DNA from: Nostoc sp. KVJ3
GTDB lineage: Bacteria; Cyanobacteriota; Cyanobacteriia; Cyanobacteriales; Nostocaceae
DNA length: 64,000 nt
Assembly: GCF_026127265.1 (NCBI RefSeq)
Contig: NZ_WWFG01000001.1
Span: forward strand, 3,461,501 to 3,525,500
Reading direction: 5' to 3'
Of this stretch, positions 36,979-46,365 are shown piece by piece. The translations under genes were made by a program, and so were the position numbers. The first letter of the stretch is position 1. Each line of letters opens with the position of its first letter. Below the pieces are notes generated by a model, which worked only from the letters and a program-made list of their open reading frames with translations, was not told the DNA's origin and did not search any database.

Positions 36979-37021
36979 AATGGGACATAAGTGAAATTTT
37001 TAAAGCCACTTATGTCCCATT
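36979..37021. terminator. Strong hairpin between island modules
   Basis: AATGGGACATAAGTG (36979-36993) and its exact complement (37007-37021) form a 15-bp stem with a 13-nt loop. It is AT-rich on both sides. It could be a terminator for the helicase transcript or a remnant of a small element. Confidence 0.5.
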
Positions 37022-37106
37022 ATTATCAAACTCATAATTATATTATTTCATATTTAATGCTTCTTTTTTCAAGACTCGAAAAATTTTACAAAAAAATACA
37101 ACTATT

Positions 37107-37202
37107 GCAATCCTAAATCATTCGTGAAAAATTAGATCCCCGACTTCTTCGAGAAGTCGGGGATCTGGACATCGCGCATTTTCACAACTCATTTAGGATT
37201 GC
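37107..37202. mobile_element. MITE-like element, family C
   Basis: 96 bp with about 24-bp imperfect terminal inverted repeats (GCAATCCTAAAT... on the left, ...ATTTAGGATTGC on the right, each continuing into GTGAAAA-type sequence). The core is a 31-bp perfect hairpin with arms GATCCCCGACTTCT and AGAAGTCGGGGATC (37135-37165). Non-coding. Confidence 0.78.
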
Positions 37203-37218
37203 TATATATAGTTCATCA

Positions 37219-38697
37219 TCAAATATCTAATAAACCATATCGCTTTTGTAAATCAAGTAACTTCATTCTTGCAACGCCTGCATTATCAGCCAAATCAGCA
37301 AACTCCACAAAGCGACGTAATTCCTTTTTCAACAAATTACGCTCAACTTCGATAGTTTCTCTATCTAAATCTGGTGGCAAAACAATCATGTCAAATATTG
37401 TCGCGCGTTCCTTACCGGGGTGAGGACGTAAAACTCGCCCCCGTCGCTGGATAAACTGACGCGGATTACCAGAACTGGATAAAATCACCGCAGTTTTAAT
37501 TGCCGGAATATCGACACCTTCATCTAAACAACGAATTGCCACTAAACCTTGCAACTCTCCACTTTCAAATTGATGCCGTAAGATTTCCCTTTCTTCTAAA
37601 GTTGTTTGAGCCGTATAGGTGCTAACCTTATACCCTAAATCCACCCCCAGAATTTTAGCAACAGCTTTAAGTTGACGTAGAGATGAACGTTGTCCCGCGT
37701 CTTGGGAACCATCACTACAATAAAAAAGTGTGTGAGTAGTTTCGCAGCGAGTCGTCATTAAATCCCGCAAGGCGGTTAATTTATTTTCCGCCGCCCCAAT
37801 TAACCTTGCCCTTTGCATCAACAATGGCTTTAAATCTTCATTGTCTTCAAAATTTCCCGCTTGTCCATTTTCTCGTTCTCTATATAGTAGCGATCGCCCG
37901 ATTCTTTTAGTTAACTTTAAATAGGCAATACTTTCTGCTTCAGTTAACTCCACCAACACCGGATAATACAGATAATGTACCAAAGCACCTTGAGCGATCG
38001 CATCCCTCAAAGTAAACTCTGGCTGGAGAACTGGGCCAAAATAATCAAATAGAGATTGCGTACCAAAATCGTCAAAATACCTCTCCGGTGTGGCAGATAA
38101 AGCCAGTCTCAACCCAACACTACGCGGTAAACTTTCTTCTAACTTGGGTGCGCCTAAATTATGCGCCTCATCCCCAATAATTAAAGTTTTGGCAGGAAAA
38201 TATTTGAGTTGAGACTGAAACCCATCTCCAATTAATGTGGAGTTCGTAGTAATGACAGTGACAAACCGTTGAGAACCGGAACGCAGATTATAAATTTGGG
38301 TAGAAAGTTGACTTTGCCAAGTGCGTAAATTCTCAAAAGCTAAAATGGGTTGCAAATTAAATTTTTCACATTCTCGCGCCCATTGGGTGACAAGATGGCG
38401 GTAGGGACACACCACCACCAAAACTTGTAAATTAATCTGCTGATATAATTCACAAGCGATCGCTAATGCGGTAATGGTTTTACCACTACCAGTAGCCATT
38501 TTCAGCGTCCCTCTGCCATTATTGGTAAACCAGCTAGTGATCGCTTGGCGCTGATATTGCCGCAATTGCAGAGACGGAGGCATTCTTGGGCATCCTGGTA
38601 ATGGTTGCGTGTAATAACTGCCCCTACTTTCCCTTGCAATTGGTAATTTAAACCGGAAAGTGGGCAGTTGCTGCACTGGGTTTTTTGTCAGGTACAT
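37219..38697 (-). CDS. Dnd-linked restriction helicase (superfamily II)
   Basis: 492-residue DEAD/DEAH-type helicase of the family annotated as DNA phosphorothioation system restriction enzyme (TIGR04095 type). Motifs in order: Q-like LRQYQRQAI, Walker A MATGSGKTITALAIA (about 68-82), Walker B/DEAH IIGDEAHNLG, motif III LALSATPERY, and in the second RecA domain RCLDEGVDIPAIKTAV and QFIQRRGRVLRPHPG. No nuclease domain is evident within it, so cleavage would need a partner. It lies at the right end of the island, just before lexA, on the same strand as dndCDE. Confidence 0.88.
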   Translation of the reverse strand: MYLTKNPVQQLPTFRFKLPIARESRGSYYTQPLPGCPRMPPSLQLRQYQRQAITSWFTNNGRGTLKMATGSGKTITALAIACELYQQINLQVLVVVCPYRHLVTQWARECEKFNLQPILAFENLRTWQSQLSTQIYNLRSGSQRFVTVITTNSTLIGDGFQSQLKYFPAKTLIIGDEAHNLGAPKLEESLPRSVGLRLALSATPERYFDDFGTQSLFDYFGPVLQPEFTLRDAIAQGALVHYLYYPVLVELTEAESIAYLKLTKRIGRSLLYRERENGQAGNFEDNEDLKPLLMQRARLIGAAENKLTALRDLMTTRCETTHTLFYCSDGSQDAGQRSSLRQLKAVAKILGVDLGYKVSTYTAQTTLEEREILRHQFESGELQGLVAIRCLDEGVDIPAIKTAVILSSSGNPRQFIQRRGRVLRPHPGKERATIFDMIVLPPDLDRETIEVERNLLKKELRRFVEFADLADNAGVARMKLLDLQKRYGLLDI

Positions 38698-38778
38698 AAA
38701 ATGTTAAGCACAAAGGTAGTCATGAACCCTAATTAATGGGCATTGGGTATTGATTATCTCTCTCCCACTCCCCATTAC

Positions 38779-39384
38779 TCAGTTGTAACCACGCCAAACA
38801 CCAATGAGAGAACCTTGTACCTGCACTTGCATAGCACTGACTTCAATGGGATTGTACTTAGGATTTGCTGGTTTGAGGGTGACGCGATCGCCTTGGCGAT
38901 AAAAACGTTTTAATGTTGTACCAAATCCATCAACTCTGGCGGCGACGATGGTGCCATTTTTTAAATGATTTGGTTCTGCTACTGGACGCAAAAATACCAC
39001 ATCGCCATCAGCAATTAAATCTTCAATCATGCTATCGCCAGCTACGCGCAAAGCGTAGGTTTGGGGAGGTAAATCGAAATTAGAAAAGTCTAAATGATCT
39101 ACAGCATCAGTAAACGGTTCTATTAAACCACCAGCAGCGATCGTGCCCAAAATTGGTACACCTTGCTTCACAGGACGCAAAATCCGAATTGTTCGCGCTT
39201 GTCCTTCAGTCCATTCTATATATCCCTTAGTGCGTAAATGTTCTAAACGACTTTGAATTGGTGCTGGTGACTTCAAGTTCATCGCTTGCATCATTTGCCG
39301 AATTGAAGGCGAATGCTGGTGCGTTCTGATGTATTCTGCCAACCATTCATAAAGTTCTTGTTGAGCTTCTGTTAGACGTTCCAT
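38779..39384 (-). CDS. lexA: LexA repressor
   Basis: Transcription repressor with 201 residues from ATG 39384. N-terminal winged helix (ERLTEAQQELYEWLAEYI, SIRQMMQAMNLKSPAPIQSRL) and C-terminal S24 peptidase domain. The self-cleavage Ala-Gly (GTIAAGGLIEP), catalytic Ser (VAGDSMIED) and Lys (GTTLKRFY) are all present, so RecA-stimulated self-cleavage is expected, unlike the cyanobacterial LexA proteins that have lost these residues. A frame extending 41 codons upstream crosses the SOS box and is rejected as the coding start. Autoregulation is indicated by that box. Confidence 0.95.
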   Translation of the reverse strand: MERLTEAQQELYEWLAEYIRTHQHSPSIRQMMQAMNLKSPAPIQSRLEHLRTKGYIEWTEGQARTIRILRPVKQGVPILGTIAAGGLIEPFTDAVDHLDFSNFDLPPQTYALRVAGDSMIEDLIADGDVVFLRPVAEPNHLKNGTIVAARVDGFGTTLKRFYRQGDRVTLKPANPKYNPIEVSAMQVQVQGSLIGVWRGYN

Positions 39385-39415
39385 AAATTTGTGGGAAGTA
39401 ATTATTAATGTCTCT

Positions 39416-39429
39416 AGAACATTAGTACT
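39416..39429 (-). promoter_or_regulatory. Cyanobacterial LexA (SOS) box upstream of lexA
   Basis: On the minus strand the site reads AGTACTAATGTTCT, matching the cyanobacterial consensus RGTACNNNDGTWCB at every position. It is 31 bp upstream of the lexA ATG, consistent with autorepression. Confidence 0.8.
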
Positions 39430-39577
39430 ACAAAAAACTCCCCATAACAAGAGAAAAGTAAAAATATCAAAGGCAAAAGTAAGAATATTCTCTTTTCTTT
39501 TACCCATTTATTTCGGATTTTTTACTAGCAAGTAGTTAGGAGCCAATTGCACACTAGCTATTTTGACTCCTAACTCC

Positions 39578-39643
39578 TGTACAAACGCGATTTATCGCGT
39601 CTCTACTCCAAACTCTTGTACAGACGCGATTCATCGCGTCTCT
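39578..39643. repeat. Two direct copies of a palindromic repeat
   Basis: Two 27-bp copies (39578-39604 and 39617-39643) of TGTACARACGCGATTYATCG followed by CGTCTCT, each with internal symmetry around GCGAT-ATCGC. A dispersed Nostoc intergenic repeat between lexA and argF. Confidence 0.8.
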
Positions 39644-39649
39644 CTTCTT

Positions 39650-40570
39650 TCATTCCGCCCCTAAAATACTCGCAAGCAAAGCTTTTTGCGCGTGGAGGCG
39701 ATTTTCTGCCTGTTCCCAAACTTTGGATTGAGAACCTTCAATAACTGCCTCAGTAATTTCTTCACCGCGATGGGCTGGTAAGCAGTGTAAAACAATTGCC
39801 TCTGGATCGGCAAGGCTTAATAGCTGTTCCGAAATTTGGTAAGGCTGGAAAATTGGCATCCGATTATCTGCTTCTGCTTCTTGCCCCATACTTGCCCAAA
39901 CATCAGTGTAAAGTACAGCAGAACCTTTCGCGGCTAATTCTGGATCGTGAGTGACGAGGACTTCAGTTTGATTATTAGCGATCGCTCTTGCTTGTTCTAC
40001 AATCTGAGAATCTGGCTCATATCCGCTAGGGGTAGCAATTCTGACATTCATTCCCACCAACGCACAACCCAACATCAAAGAATTAGCCATATTATTCCCA
40101 TCACCCACGTAGGTTAAAGTTAACCCAGCAAGGGTGTCAAAGCTTTCTTTAATCGTCAACAAATCCGCTAATACCTGACAAGGATGTTCTGCATCAGTCA
40201 GCGCATTAATTACCGGAATCTTGGCATAGTGAGCAAAAGTTTCCAAATCCTGCTGTGCAAAAGTGCGAATTGCCAAAATATCCAGATATCGGTCTAACAC
40301 CCGCGCCGTATCCTGTAAAGGTTCCCCGCGACTAACTTGAGTGACATTAGGGTTAAGATCGATTACCTGTCCACCCAGTTGGTACATCGCCACAGTAAAA
40401 CTTACCCGTGTGCGAGTTGAAGCTTTGGAGAACAACAACCCCAAAACCTTATTACACTGCAACTTCAACTGTTGTGATTTAAGTTGAGTTGCCAATTGCA
40501 GGAGTTCTTGAACTTCCGTCGGACTGATGTCCGCTAGACTTAATAAATCTCGTCCGAGCAATGCTGCCAT
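39650..40570 (-). CDS. argF: Ornithine carbamoyltransferase
   Basis: Makes citrulline from ornithine and carbamoyl phosphate in arginine synthesis, in the cytoplasm. From ATG 40570 (MAALLGRDLLSLADISP) it has 306 residues, the normal length. Signature motifs: SKASTRTRVSF for carbamoyl-phosphate binding (about 52-62), DAEHPCQVLADLLT, GDGNNMANSL, and HCLPAHRGEEI for ornithine. The longer frame to 40627 adds 19 residues with no homology. The gene runs towards lexA and the two are separated by dispersed repeats. Confidence 0.95.
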   Translation of the reverse strand: MAALLGRDLLSLADISPTEVQELLQLATQLKSQQLKLQCNKVLGLLFSKASTRTRVSFTVAMYQLGGQVIDLNPNVTQVSRGEPLQDTARVLDRYLDILAIRTFAQQDLETFAHYAKIPVINALTDAEHPCQVLADLLTIKESFDTLAGLTLTYVGDGNNMANSLMLGCALVGMNVRIATPSGYEPDSQIVEQARAIANNQTEVLVTHDPELAAKGSAVLYTDVWASMGQEAEADNRMPIFQPYQISEQLLSLADPEAIVLHCLPAHRGEEITEAVIEGSQSKVWEQAENRLHAQKALLASILGAE

Positions 40571-40820
40571 GCTTATAATCTGTAAAAAATAATTATATAT
40601 TTCTGTCCCTTGATTCAGCCGTGCCAAGAGAATACAGTTTTAGAACCGGACAAATATTTTTGCGTCCAACTCAGGATTTGAGTTGATTTTTGCCAAACTT
40701 GCGGATTTCCTAGCCCAATGTAGTCAGAAAGAAATATTTTAGCGATCGCACCTAGACAAATAAACCGATTATGGTACAATAAGAAATTGTGGTTGCTAAT
40801 CAAAAGTAAACACAAAATTT

Positions 40821-40892
40821 GCCAGCATAGCACAGTGGTAGTGCATCCGACTTGTAATCGGAAGGTCGCGAGTTCAAATCCCGCTGCTGGCT
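40821..40892 (+). tRNA. tRNA-Thr (TGT anticodon)
   Basis: 72 nt. Acceptor arms GCCAGCA and TGCTGGC pair fully, with T as discriminator base. D-arm with GTGGTA, anticodon stem CCGA/TCGG around loop CTTGTAA, giving anticodon TGT, and T-arm CGAGTTCAAATCCCG. CCA is not encoded. Confidence 0.94.
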
Positions 40893-41099
40893 TTAAACAC
40901 ACGTAAAGATTTAAATAGTCTATTGGGCACAGTAATTCAACCAATTGGCGATCTACTGGAGTGTATCATGTCCTAAAACTTCATTTTCATACATAGACAC
41001 TCAGACAGATTAGAATAGCGAATCTTTTGTGTAGATGCAGTGCATACTAAACATCACTGCATTTTCGACAAAAATCTCTTTCCATATATAAACATTAAT

Positions 41100-41152
41100 A
41101 ATCCTTAATAGTTAATACTATTAAGGATTGTTGAGAGGAGCAAAAACTGCTC
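41100..41152 (-). terminator. Hairpins downstream of the ParMR-like pair
   Basis: AATCCTTAATAGT (41100-41112) pairs perfectly with ACTATTAAGGATT (41117-41129) around TAAT. A second hairpin, GAGCA/TGCTC, lies at 41138-41152. Both follow the minus-strand gene that ends at 41170 and may terminate it. Confidence 0.5.
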
Positions 41153-41169
41153 ACAAACGCGATTTTTTC

Positions 41170-41649
<480 letters not shown>

Positions 41650-41654
41650 CAGCT

Positions 41655-42824
41655 TTATGCCCTAGCAGCGCGATTGGAGGATAATTGTGCCTCTCCATAA
41701 ATATACTGCCCCAAAGCATTCGCCTGTCGTGAAGGTGCTGCTAAATGAGCATTAATCTTTGCTTCCTTGAGGAGACGTTGAACATCGTCCCAGAAGAATT
41801 CGCCACCCCCGCCAGTCAGAATCACATCGGTGACGCGTTCTGGCAACCAGGCTAGCACACGGCTACAAATTTCGCGTGAAAACATCTCTGTGAGGTTGGG
41901 AAGAAAATCATCGAGGTTGGTGGGCTTGCTAGCGCCTTTAGGACGGTAATATCGTTCACCTCTGGGTTTGTTCACAGCAGAAATTAGGGCGAGAGATTGA
42001 CTATCTGCTCCTTCGATTTCGGCAGACACCAATTCATAAAACTTATTCATGCCGAAGTCTTCGCTCTTAGAAGCACCTCTGGCAAAACGGAAGTTATCTA
42101 CCATCAAAAGATCGACGGTTTGATGTCCAATATCGACGATCGCCACCGATATTTTTGTAAAATCGGGACTGCCCGGATTTTTCTTTGGTTGAGCTTCAGA
42201 CCACAGCAAACTGCCATAGCCCTCTGGCATTACCCATACCTTGCTAACGTTCAGGGATATAGATTCGCCTCGGAAGTTCAACACATGAGGGCCACCCACT
42301 TGGCTAATCAACTGTGCTTTTTCCTTTTCAAATTGCTCTAAGGAAAGAAAGGGCAGACCTAGTACAACTGAGATATCGTCTCTGAGCTTGAAGTAGCCAG
42401 CACTTGCTAACACTTTTACCAGTGCAGCCTCTACTTTAGATTGGCCGACTCCTAGATTCGCCCCAAAATCTGCTGCTAGTTGACCAACAGCATACCCATT
42501 TCCTTGATACTCCAGCCACAAATCCATTAAGGGATCAGTAGCTCTGGCTTCAAAAACACCGCCGCGGACTTGTTCTATTGACATCTGCTTGACGTTGGCA
42601 GGTACAAACACCACACTGCCGGGTTCACGACTCACACAAGTTTTTGTGGAAGTTCTACCTAAATCAACACTGAGAATAGTTTTACCGGAACCACCGCCTG
42701 GCTTGGTAGTGGAAGGAGGATTATTATTAACAGCATTTATGGGAGTCGTAGATGCTAACGGCTGCCGATTCATGGGTATGGCAGCACTATTCATCGGGTT
42801 AGCGGCGGAAGGTTGGTCTGTCAT
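41655..42824 (-). CDS. ParM/StbA-type actin-like ATPase
   Basis: 389 residues with the actin-superfamily nucleotide motifs: phosphate 1 ILSVDLGRTSTKTCVSR (after a proline/asparagine-rich N-terminus of about 48 residues), phosphate 2 SVAIVDIGHQTVDLLMVDN, and adenosine loop DVILTGGGGEFFWDDVQ. It is related to plasmid-segregation actins but is found on many filamentous cyanobacterial chromosomes. With the downstream small gene it forms a two-gene operon like parMR. What it moves, if anything, is unknown. Confidence 0.85.
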   Translation of the reverse strand: MTDQPSAANPMNSAAIPMNRQPLASTTPINAVNNNPPSTTKPGGGSGKTILSVDLGRTSTKTCVSREPGSVVFVPANVKQMSIEQVRGGVFEARATDPLMDLWLEYQGNGYAVGQLAADFGANLGVGQSKVEAALVKVLASAGYFKLRDDISVVLGLPFLSLEQFEKEKAQLISQVGGPHVLNFRGESISLNVSKVWVMPEGYGSLLWSEAQPKKNPGSPDFTKISVAIVDIGHQTVDLLMVDNFRFARGASKSEDFGMNKFYELVSAEIEGADSQSLALISAVNKPRGERYYRPKGASKPTNLDDFLPNLTEMFSREICSRVLAWLPERVTDVILTGGGGEFFWDDVQRLLKEAKINAHLAAPSRQANALGQYIYGEAQLSSNRAARA

Positions 42825-43064
42825 GAAAGCTCCTAGTTCAAACTTAACTGTAAAAAGTTGTCATGCTCATCTTACAAAAATGCGAGCAACCAGAAATTCT
42901 AGGTTGCGTCAAGTGTAGCTAGAAATACGCCAAAAATTAATTCGGGTCATATCTCCGATAAGCTCATGCCTTCGCACATCTAGTATTATTTGGCATAGTG
43001 TAGGCGAATTTTGGCCAGATGTAACCCCTGCTTTTACTGCTTTCAAACCAAAAGCGTCCGTGTT

Positions 43065-43688
43065 TCATCTTCTAGTACGTCTCAACTGGCGCTTGAATAT
43101 CCAGAAAACAAATGCTAGAACCAAACTCCCAAGTACGATTTTGGATACAGGAGCAAGGTACTTGTCCACAAGTTCATACTGACTACCCAAAGCGTATCCT
43201 GAGTATGTTAGCAAACCCACCCAAGCTGCGCTACCTAATGTTGTGTAAAACAAGAATGGCAGCAAGGGCATATTGCTGATCCCTGCGGGAACAGAAATCA
43301 AGGTGCGGATTCCTGGTACAAGGCGACCAATTAATACTGCTTTTCTACCTTGCCGATCAAACCACTTTTTGGACTTGGTGATATCTTTACTAGATATAGC
43401 CAGCCATTTGCCATACTTGTCAGCCCAAGCTTTCAAACGAGTTTCGCCCAGAAACTTACCCGGATAATACCAAATAAGTGCGCCCAATACAGAACCCAAA
43501 AGTCCTGCAAAAAACACTCCAAAGATATTCAGCTTTGCCCCTCCCGGTTGATATGGACTTGCTGTAAATCCAGCCAGTGGCATAATCAATTCTGAAGGAA
43601 TCGGGGGAAAAACATTTTCTAGGAACATTAGTAAGGCGATTCCCCAATGACCAAAATAGTTGATAGTATTAGTTATCCATTCAAGCAT
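43065..43688 (-). CDS. DedA family membrane protein
   Basis: 207 residues with four to five hydrophobic segments. The DedA/SNARE-associated signature is present: FLENVFPPIPSELIMPLAGF near residue 22, then GALIWYYPGKFLG, RFGKWL-like KYGKWLAIS, and the GRLVPGIRTLISVPAGI block with conserved Arg and Pro residues. The family is implicated in undecaprenyl phosphate or phospholipid flipping across the membrane. Single gene, with dispersed repeats upstream. Confidence 0.9.
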   Translation of the reverse strand: MLEWITNTINYFGHWGIALLMFLENVFPPIPSELIMPLAGFTASPYQPGGAKLNIFGVFFAGLLGSVLGALIWYYPGKFLGETRLKAWADKYGKWLAISSKDITKSKKWFDRQGRKAVLIGRLVPGIRTLISVPAGISNMPLLPFLFYTTLGSAAWVGLLTYSGYALGSQYELVDKYLAPVSKIVLGSLVLAFVFWIFKRQLRRTRR

Positions 43689-44234
43689 TGAGTCAATTCC
43701 TGAAATTACTACACTAGTCTTGATTACTAAGATTCAGCCTTAGCTTTTTTAAAAGTTAATTATCGCTGCTTGTTAGAGTCAAGGTAACTTGGCTGCACTA
43801 AACGGAGAAATAGAGTAAGACGAGTGCAAGCTAGTGGTCTATCGGATTAATTTTGCAAGGTTTGTAGTGAGCGATAAATCGCTCAGTTTCAAGCACTGAA
43901 GTGCTTACTACAAACTCATCAAATTAATGAGACAGAGTAATAGTGGTCTATCGGATTAATTTTGAGGCTTAGAAAAGTTCGTAGTTACTAGCTCTAGTCC
44001 TTGACATTGAGCGATAAATCGCTTACTGCGAACCTTACAAAATTCATGAAACGAACCACTAGGTTTTATTTTCTAATTTTTTAGATCCTCCTTAGTCAGT
44101 TTTGTAAAAAAGCTAGGGAGGATCTAAAGACTTGATGGCAAATTTAATAAAGATACTGGGGGTTTTCTTCCAAGGTTGCATCTGTGGGAGAGCAGGGGGA
44201 CAATTTTACCTTGTCCCCCTCATCCCCTTTTCTT
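43689..44234. other. Repeat-rich intergenic region
   Basis: 546-bp stretch holding two related MITE-like units (43833-43934 and 43942-44060) and a hairpin TTAGATCCTCC/GGAGGATCTAA (44081-44091/44117-44127). No ORF worth calling. Confidence 0.6.
43833..44060. mobile_element. Two tandem MITE-like units, family D
   Basis: Both units start AGTGGTCTATCGGATTAATT (43833 and 43942). The second ends AAAATTCATGAAACGAACCA plus CT, an imperfect complement of the start. Both contain GAGCGATAAATCGCT. The first unit's right end is less well preserved. Confidence 0.6.
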
Positions 44235-45341
44235 CTAGGCTGTCGGGGTCAATGATTGTACTCTTGGTTCCGACTGCCAGTCTAATGGATTCCAAACTCG
44301 ATCTTCCAGCGCCATCTGCTCAATTAAACTTGCCAGTCTTAGCGCTTTAAGAGCTTGTTCACCACCTACTGAGGGTTGATTGCCACCGTGTACGCAGTTG
44401 ACAAAATGTTCTAATTCTGCACTCAAGGGTTGAATATTGCTGGTGTAGACTTTTTCAATCACACCGTCTTGCCTATAAAGTACTTGTCGGTGGTCGGTGA
44501 GAGAATTTGCCGTGGTTTGTCGGTGTATCAAAATTTCATTCTTGAGAAAGTCTGCCTCAGTGAATGAACTTTTGCAATGGGCGACAATCCGGCGAATTTT
44601 GCGGTGGGTGACTTTACTGGCTGTCAGAGTGGCAACAATACCATTGGCAAAGCCCAAGGTGGCGGTTACATAATCTAAATAACCAGAGTCCAGGGAGCGA
44701 GTTCCGCTAGAAGTCAATTTGGTGACTGGGGAAGCAGCTAGTTCTAAAAGGAGGTCGATGTCATGGATCATTAAATCCAGCACAACCGAAACATCGTTTG
44801 CCCGATCTGAGTAAGGACTCATCCTGTGGGCTTCTAGCGCCAGCAATTCCTCTGTTTTCAGAACTTGGCTCAGTTCTTTAAAAGCTGGGTTGAAACGCTC
44901 AATATGGCCTACTTGCAGGATACACTGAGACTCAGCTGCCGCATTTACTAGAGACTCTGCCTCAGAAATACTGGCTGCGATGGGTTTTTCAATCAAAACA
45001 TGAATTCCCGCTAGCAGACAGCTAATACCCACGGCATAGTGCAGACGGGTGGGAACAGCTACACAAACTGCTTCCACAAGGGGTAGCAGGTCACAGTAAT
45101 CTTCAAAAAAACGCACCTTGTACTTGCTGGCAGTTTCTAATCCTCGTTCGACGTTAATATCTGCCACTCCGACCAGTTCAACATCTTTCATTGAACTCAG
45201 CACGCGAGCGTGGTGTTGTCCCATGTTACCCACTCCAATCACGCCTATGCGGATTGGTCGTGGCTGGTTACGCTGTGTATATAGATTGGGTTCTGCCACT
45301 GACATGCTATCTTGCACTATTATTCTCTCCTCAACCACCAA
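44235..45341 (-). CDS. Gfo/Idh/MocA family oxidoreductase
   Basis: 368-residue NAD(P)-dependent dehydrogenase. The Rossmann motif is IGVIGVGNMGQHHARVL (about 32-48), the active-site lysine motif is EKPIAASISEAE, and the C-terminal sheet domain follows, with DLMIHDIDLLLELA. The substrate, usually a sugar or cyclitol derivative, cannot be told. The start is either 45341 or the ATG twelve codons later (MSVAEPNLY). A C-terminal segment overlaps repeat-derived sequence at the far end of the gene. Confidence 0.88.
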   Translation of the reverse strand: MVVEERIIVQDSMSVAEPNLYTQRNQPRPIRIGVIGVGNMGQHHARVLSSMKDVELVGVADINVERGLETASKYKVRFFEDYCDLLPLVEAVCVAVPTRLHYAVGISCLLAGIHVLIEKPIAASISEAESLVNAAAESQCILQVGHIERFNPAFKELSQVLKTEELLALEAHRMSPYSDRANDVSVVLDLMIHDIDLLLELAASPVTKLTSSGTRSLDSGYLDYVTATLGFANGIVATLTASKVTHRKIRRIVAHCKSSFTEADFLKNEILIHRQTTANSLTDHRQVLYRQDGVIEKVYTSNIQPLSAELEHFVNCVHGGNQPSVGGEQALKALRLASLIEQMALEDRVWNPLDWQSEPRVQSLTPTA

Positions 45342-45627
45342 ATTTAGAGACGCTACGGCCGTTGGCGTTTATACTCGAAAGCCAGTTACGATCCGTCTAA
45401 AACCATCCAGATGGTAACATAGAGCCTATGTTTATGAAGAATTTCAAAGTTTGCGATCGGTTCCCGTAATCTAAATATCTTTTGTATAGATAGTTTTGGT
45501 TTACTTTGCCCTTGCTACTTTCTCCAAAAAATATATGTCTTTTTATTAACTTTAAAAAATTCAGTAGGTTCATGGCATCTTGTTAAGGTGTGATTTAGCA
45601 ATTTAAAATCCAAAATTTGCAACCGAG

Positions 45628-46305
45628 ATGAAAGCTGTAATTCTGTTATCTGGGGGATTGGACTCTTCCACAATTTTGTACAAAGCTAAGGCTGATGGCT
45701 GTGAATGTCATGCTATTTCCTTTGATTACCAGCAGCGACATCGGCGAGAGTTACAGTCAGCCCTTACCATCGCTCAAAAGGCTGCGATCGCAAAACATCA
45801 GATAGTTAATTTTGATTTACGGCAATGGGGTGGTTCCGCACTTACCGATGATGCGATTGATTTACCTCAAGAGCGATCGCTTGATGAAATGTCTCAAAAT
45901 ATTCCTGTGACTTATGTTCCGGCTCGTAATACTATATTTTTAAGCTTTGCTCTTGGTTACGCCGAAGCGATCGCGGCTGAACGTGTCTATATCGGTGTCA
46001 ACGCCTTAGACTACTCAGGATATCCTGATTGTCGCCCCGATTATATTCAGGCAATGCAGGAAGTTTTTCGCCTGGGAACCAAACAAGGGCGGGAGGGACA
46101 ACCAATTAATATTGTTGCACCCCTAATAAATTTAAAAAAAACCGAAATTATCCAACTGGGGAACCAATTAGGAGTTCCTTGGGAGCTAACTTGGTCTTGC
46201 TATTCGGGTGATGATGTTGCTTGCGGTGTATGTGACTCTTGTCGCTTAAGGTTAGCAGCTTTTGCCGAATTAGGACTCGTTGATCCAGTGGCGTATGCAG
46301 GGTAG
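45628..46305 (+). CDS. queC: 7-cyano-7-deazaguanine synthase QueC
   Basis: Converts 7-carboxy-7-deazaguanine to preQ0 with ATP and ammonia in queuosine synthesis. 225 residues: N-terminal PP-loop ILLSGGLDSSTILYKA (about 5-20), NTIFLSFALGYAEA, and a C-terminal zinc site made of cysteines in WSCYSGDDVACGVCDSCRLR. Full length. It is a single gene here, without queD/queE neighbours, converging with the CorC-type gene across a repeat-filled gap. Confidence 0.95.
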   Translation: MKAVILLSGGLDSSTILYKAKADGCECHAISFDYQQRHRRELQSALTIAQKAAIAKHQIVNFDLRQWGGSALTDDAIDLPQERSLDEMSQNIPVTYVPARNTIFLSFALGYAEAIAAERVYIGVNALDYSGYPDCRPDYIQAMQEVFRLGTKQGREGQPINIVAPLINLKKTEIIQLGNQLGVPWELTWSCYSGDDVACGVCDSCRLRLAAFAELGLVDPVAYAG

Positions 46306-46365
46306 AGGCATTGGGCATTGGAAAGAGAAGGAAAAAACTTATTCAATAATTCCCCCTTGTCTCCC

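Larger units (their letters stand above)
36789..37218. other. Spacer between the ATPase pair and the helicase gene
   Basis: 430-bp very AT-rich gap. It contains a 15-bp perfect hairpin at 36979-37021 and a MITE-like element at 37107-37202 that ends 17 bp from the helicase stop. No gene is seen. Confidence 0.6.

Noticed and set aside
39385..39507. 41-codon upstream extension of lexA
   Set aside because: It would run across the SOS box and promoter, and its hydrophobic sequence is unrelated to LexA.
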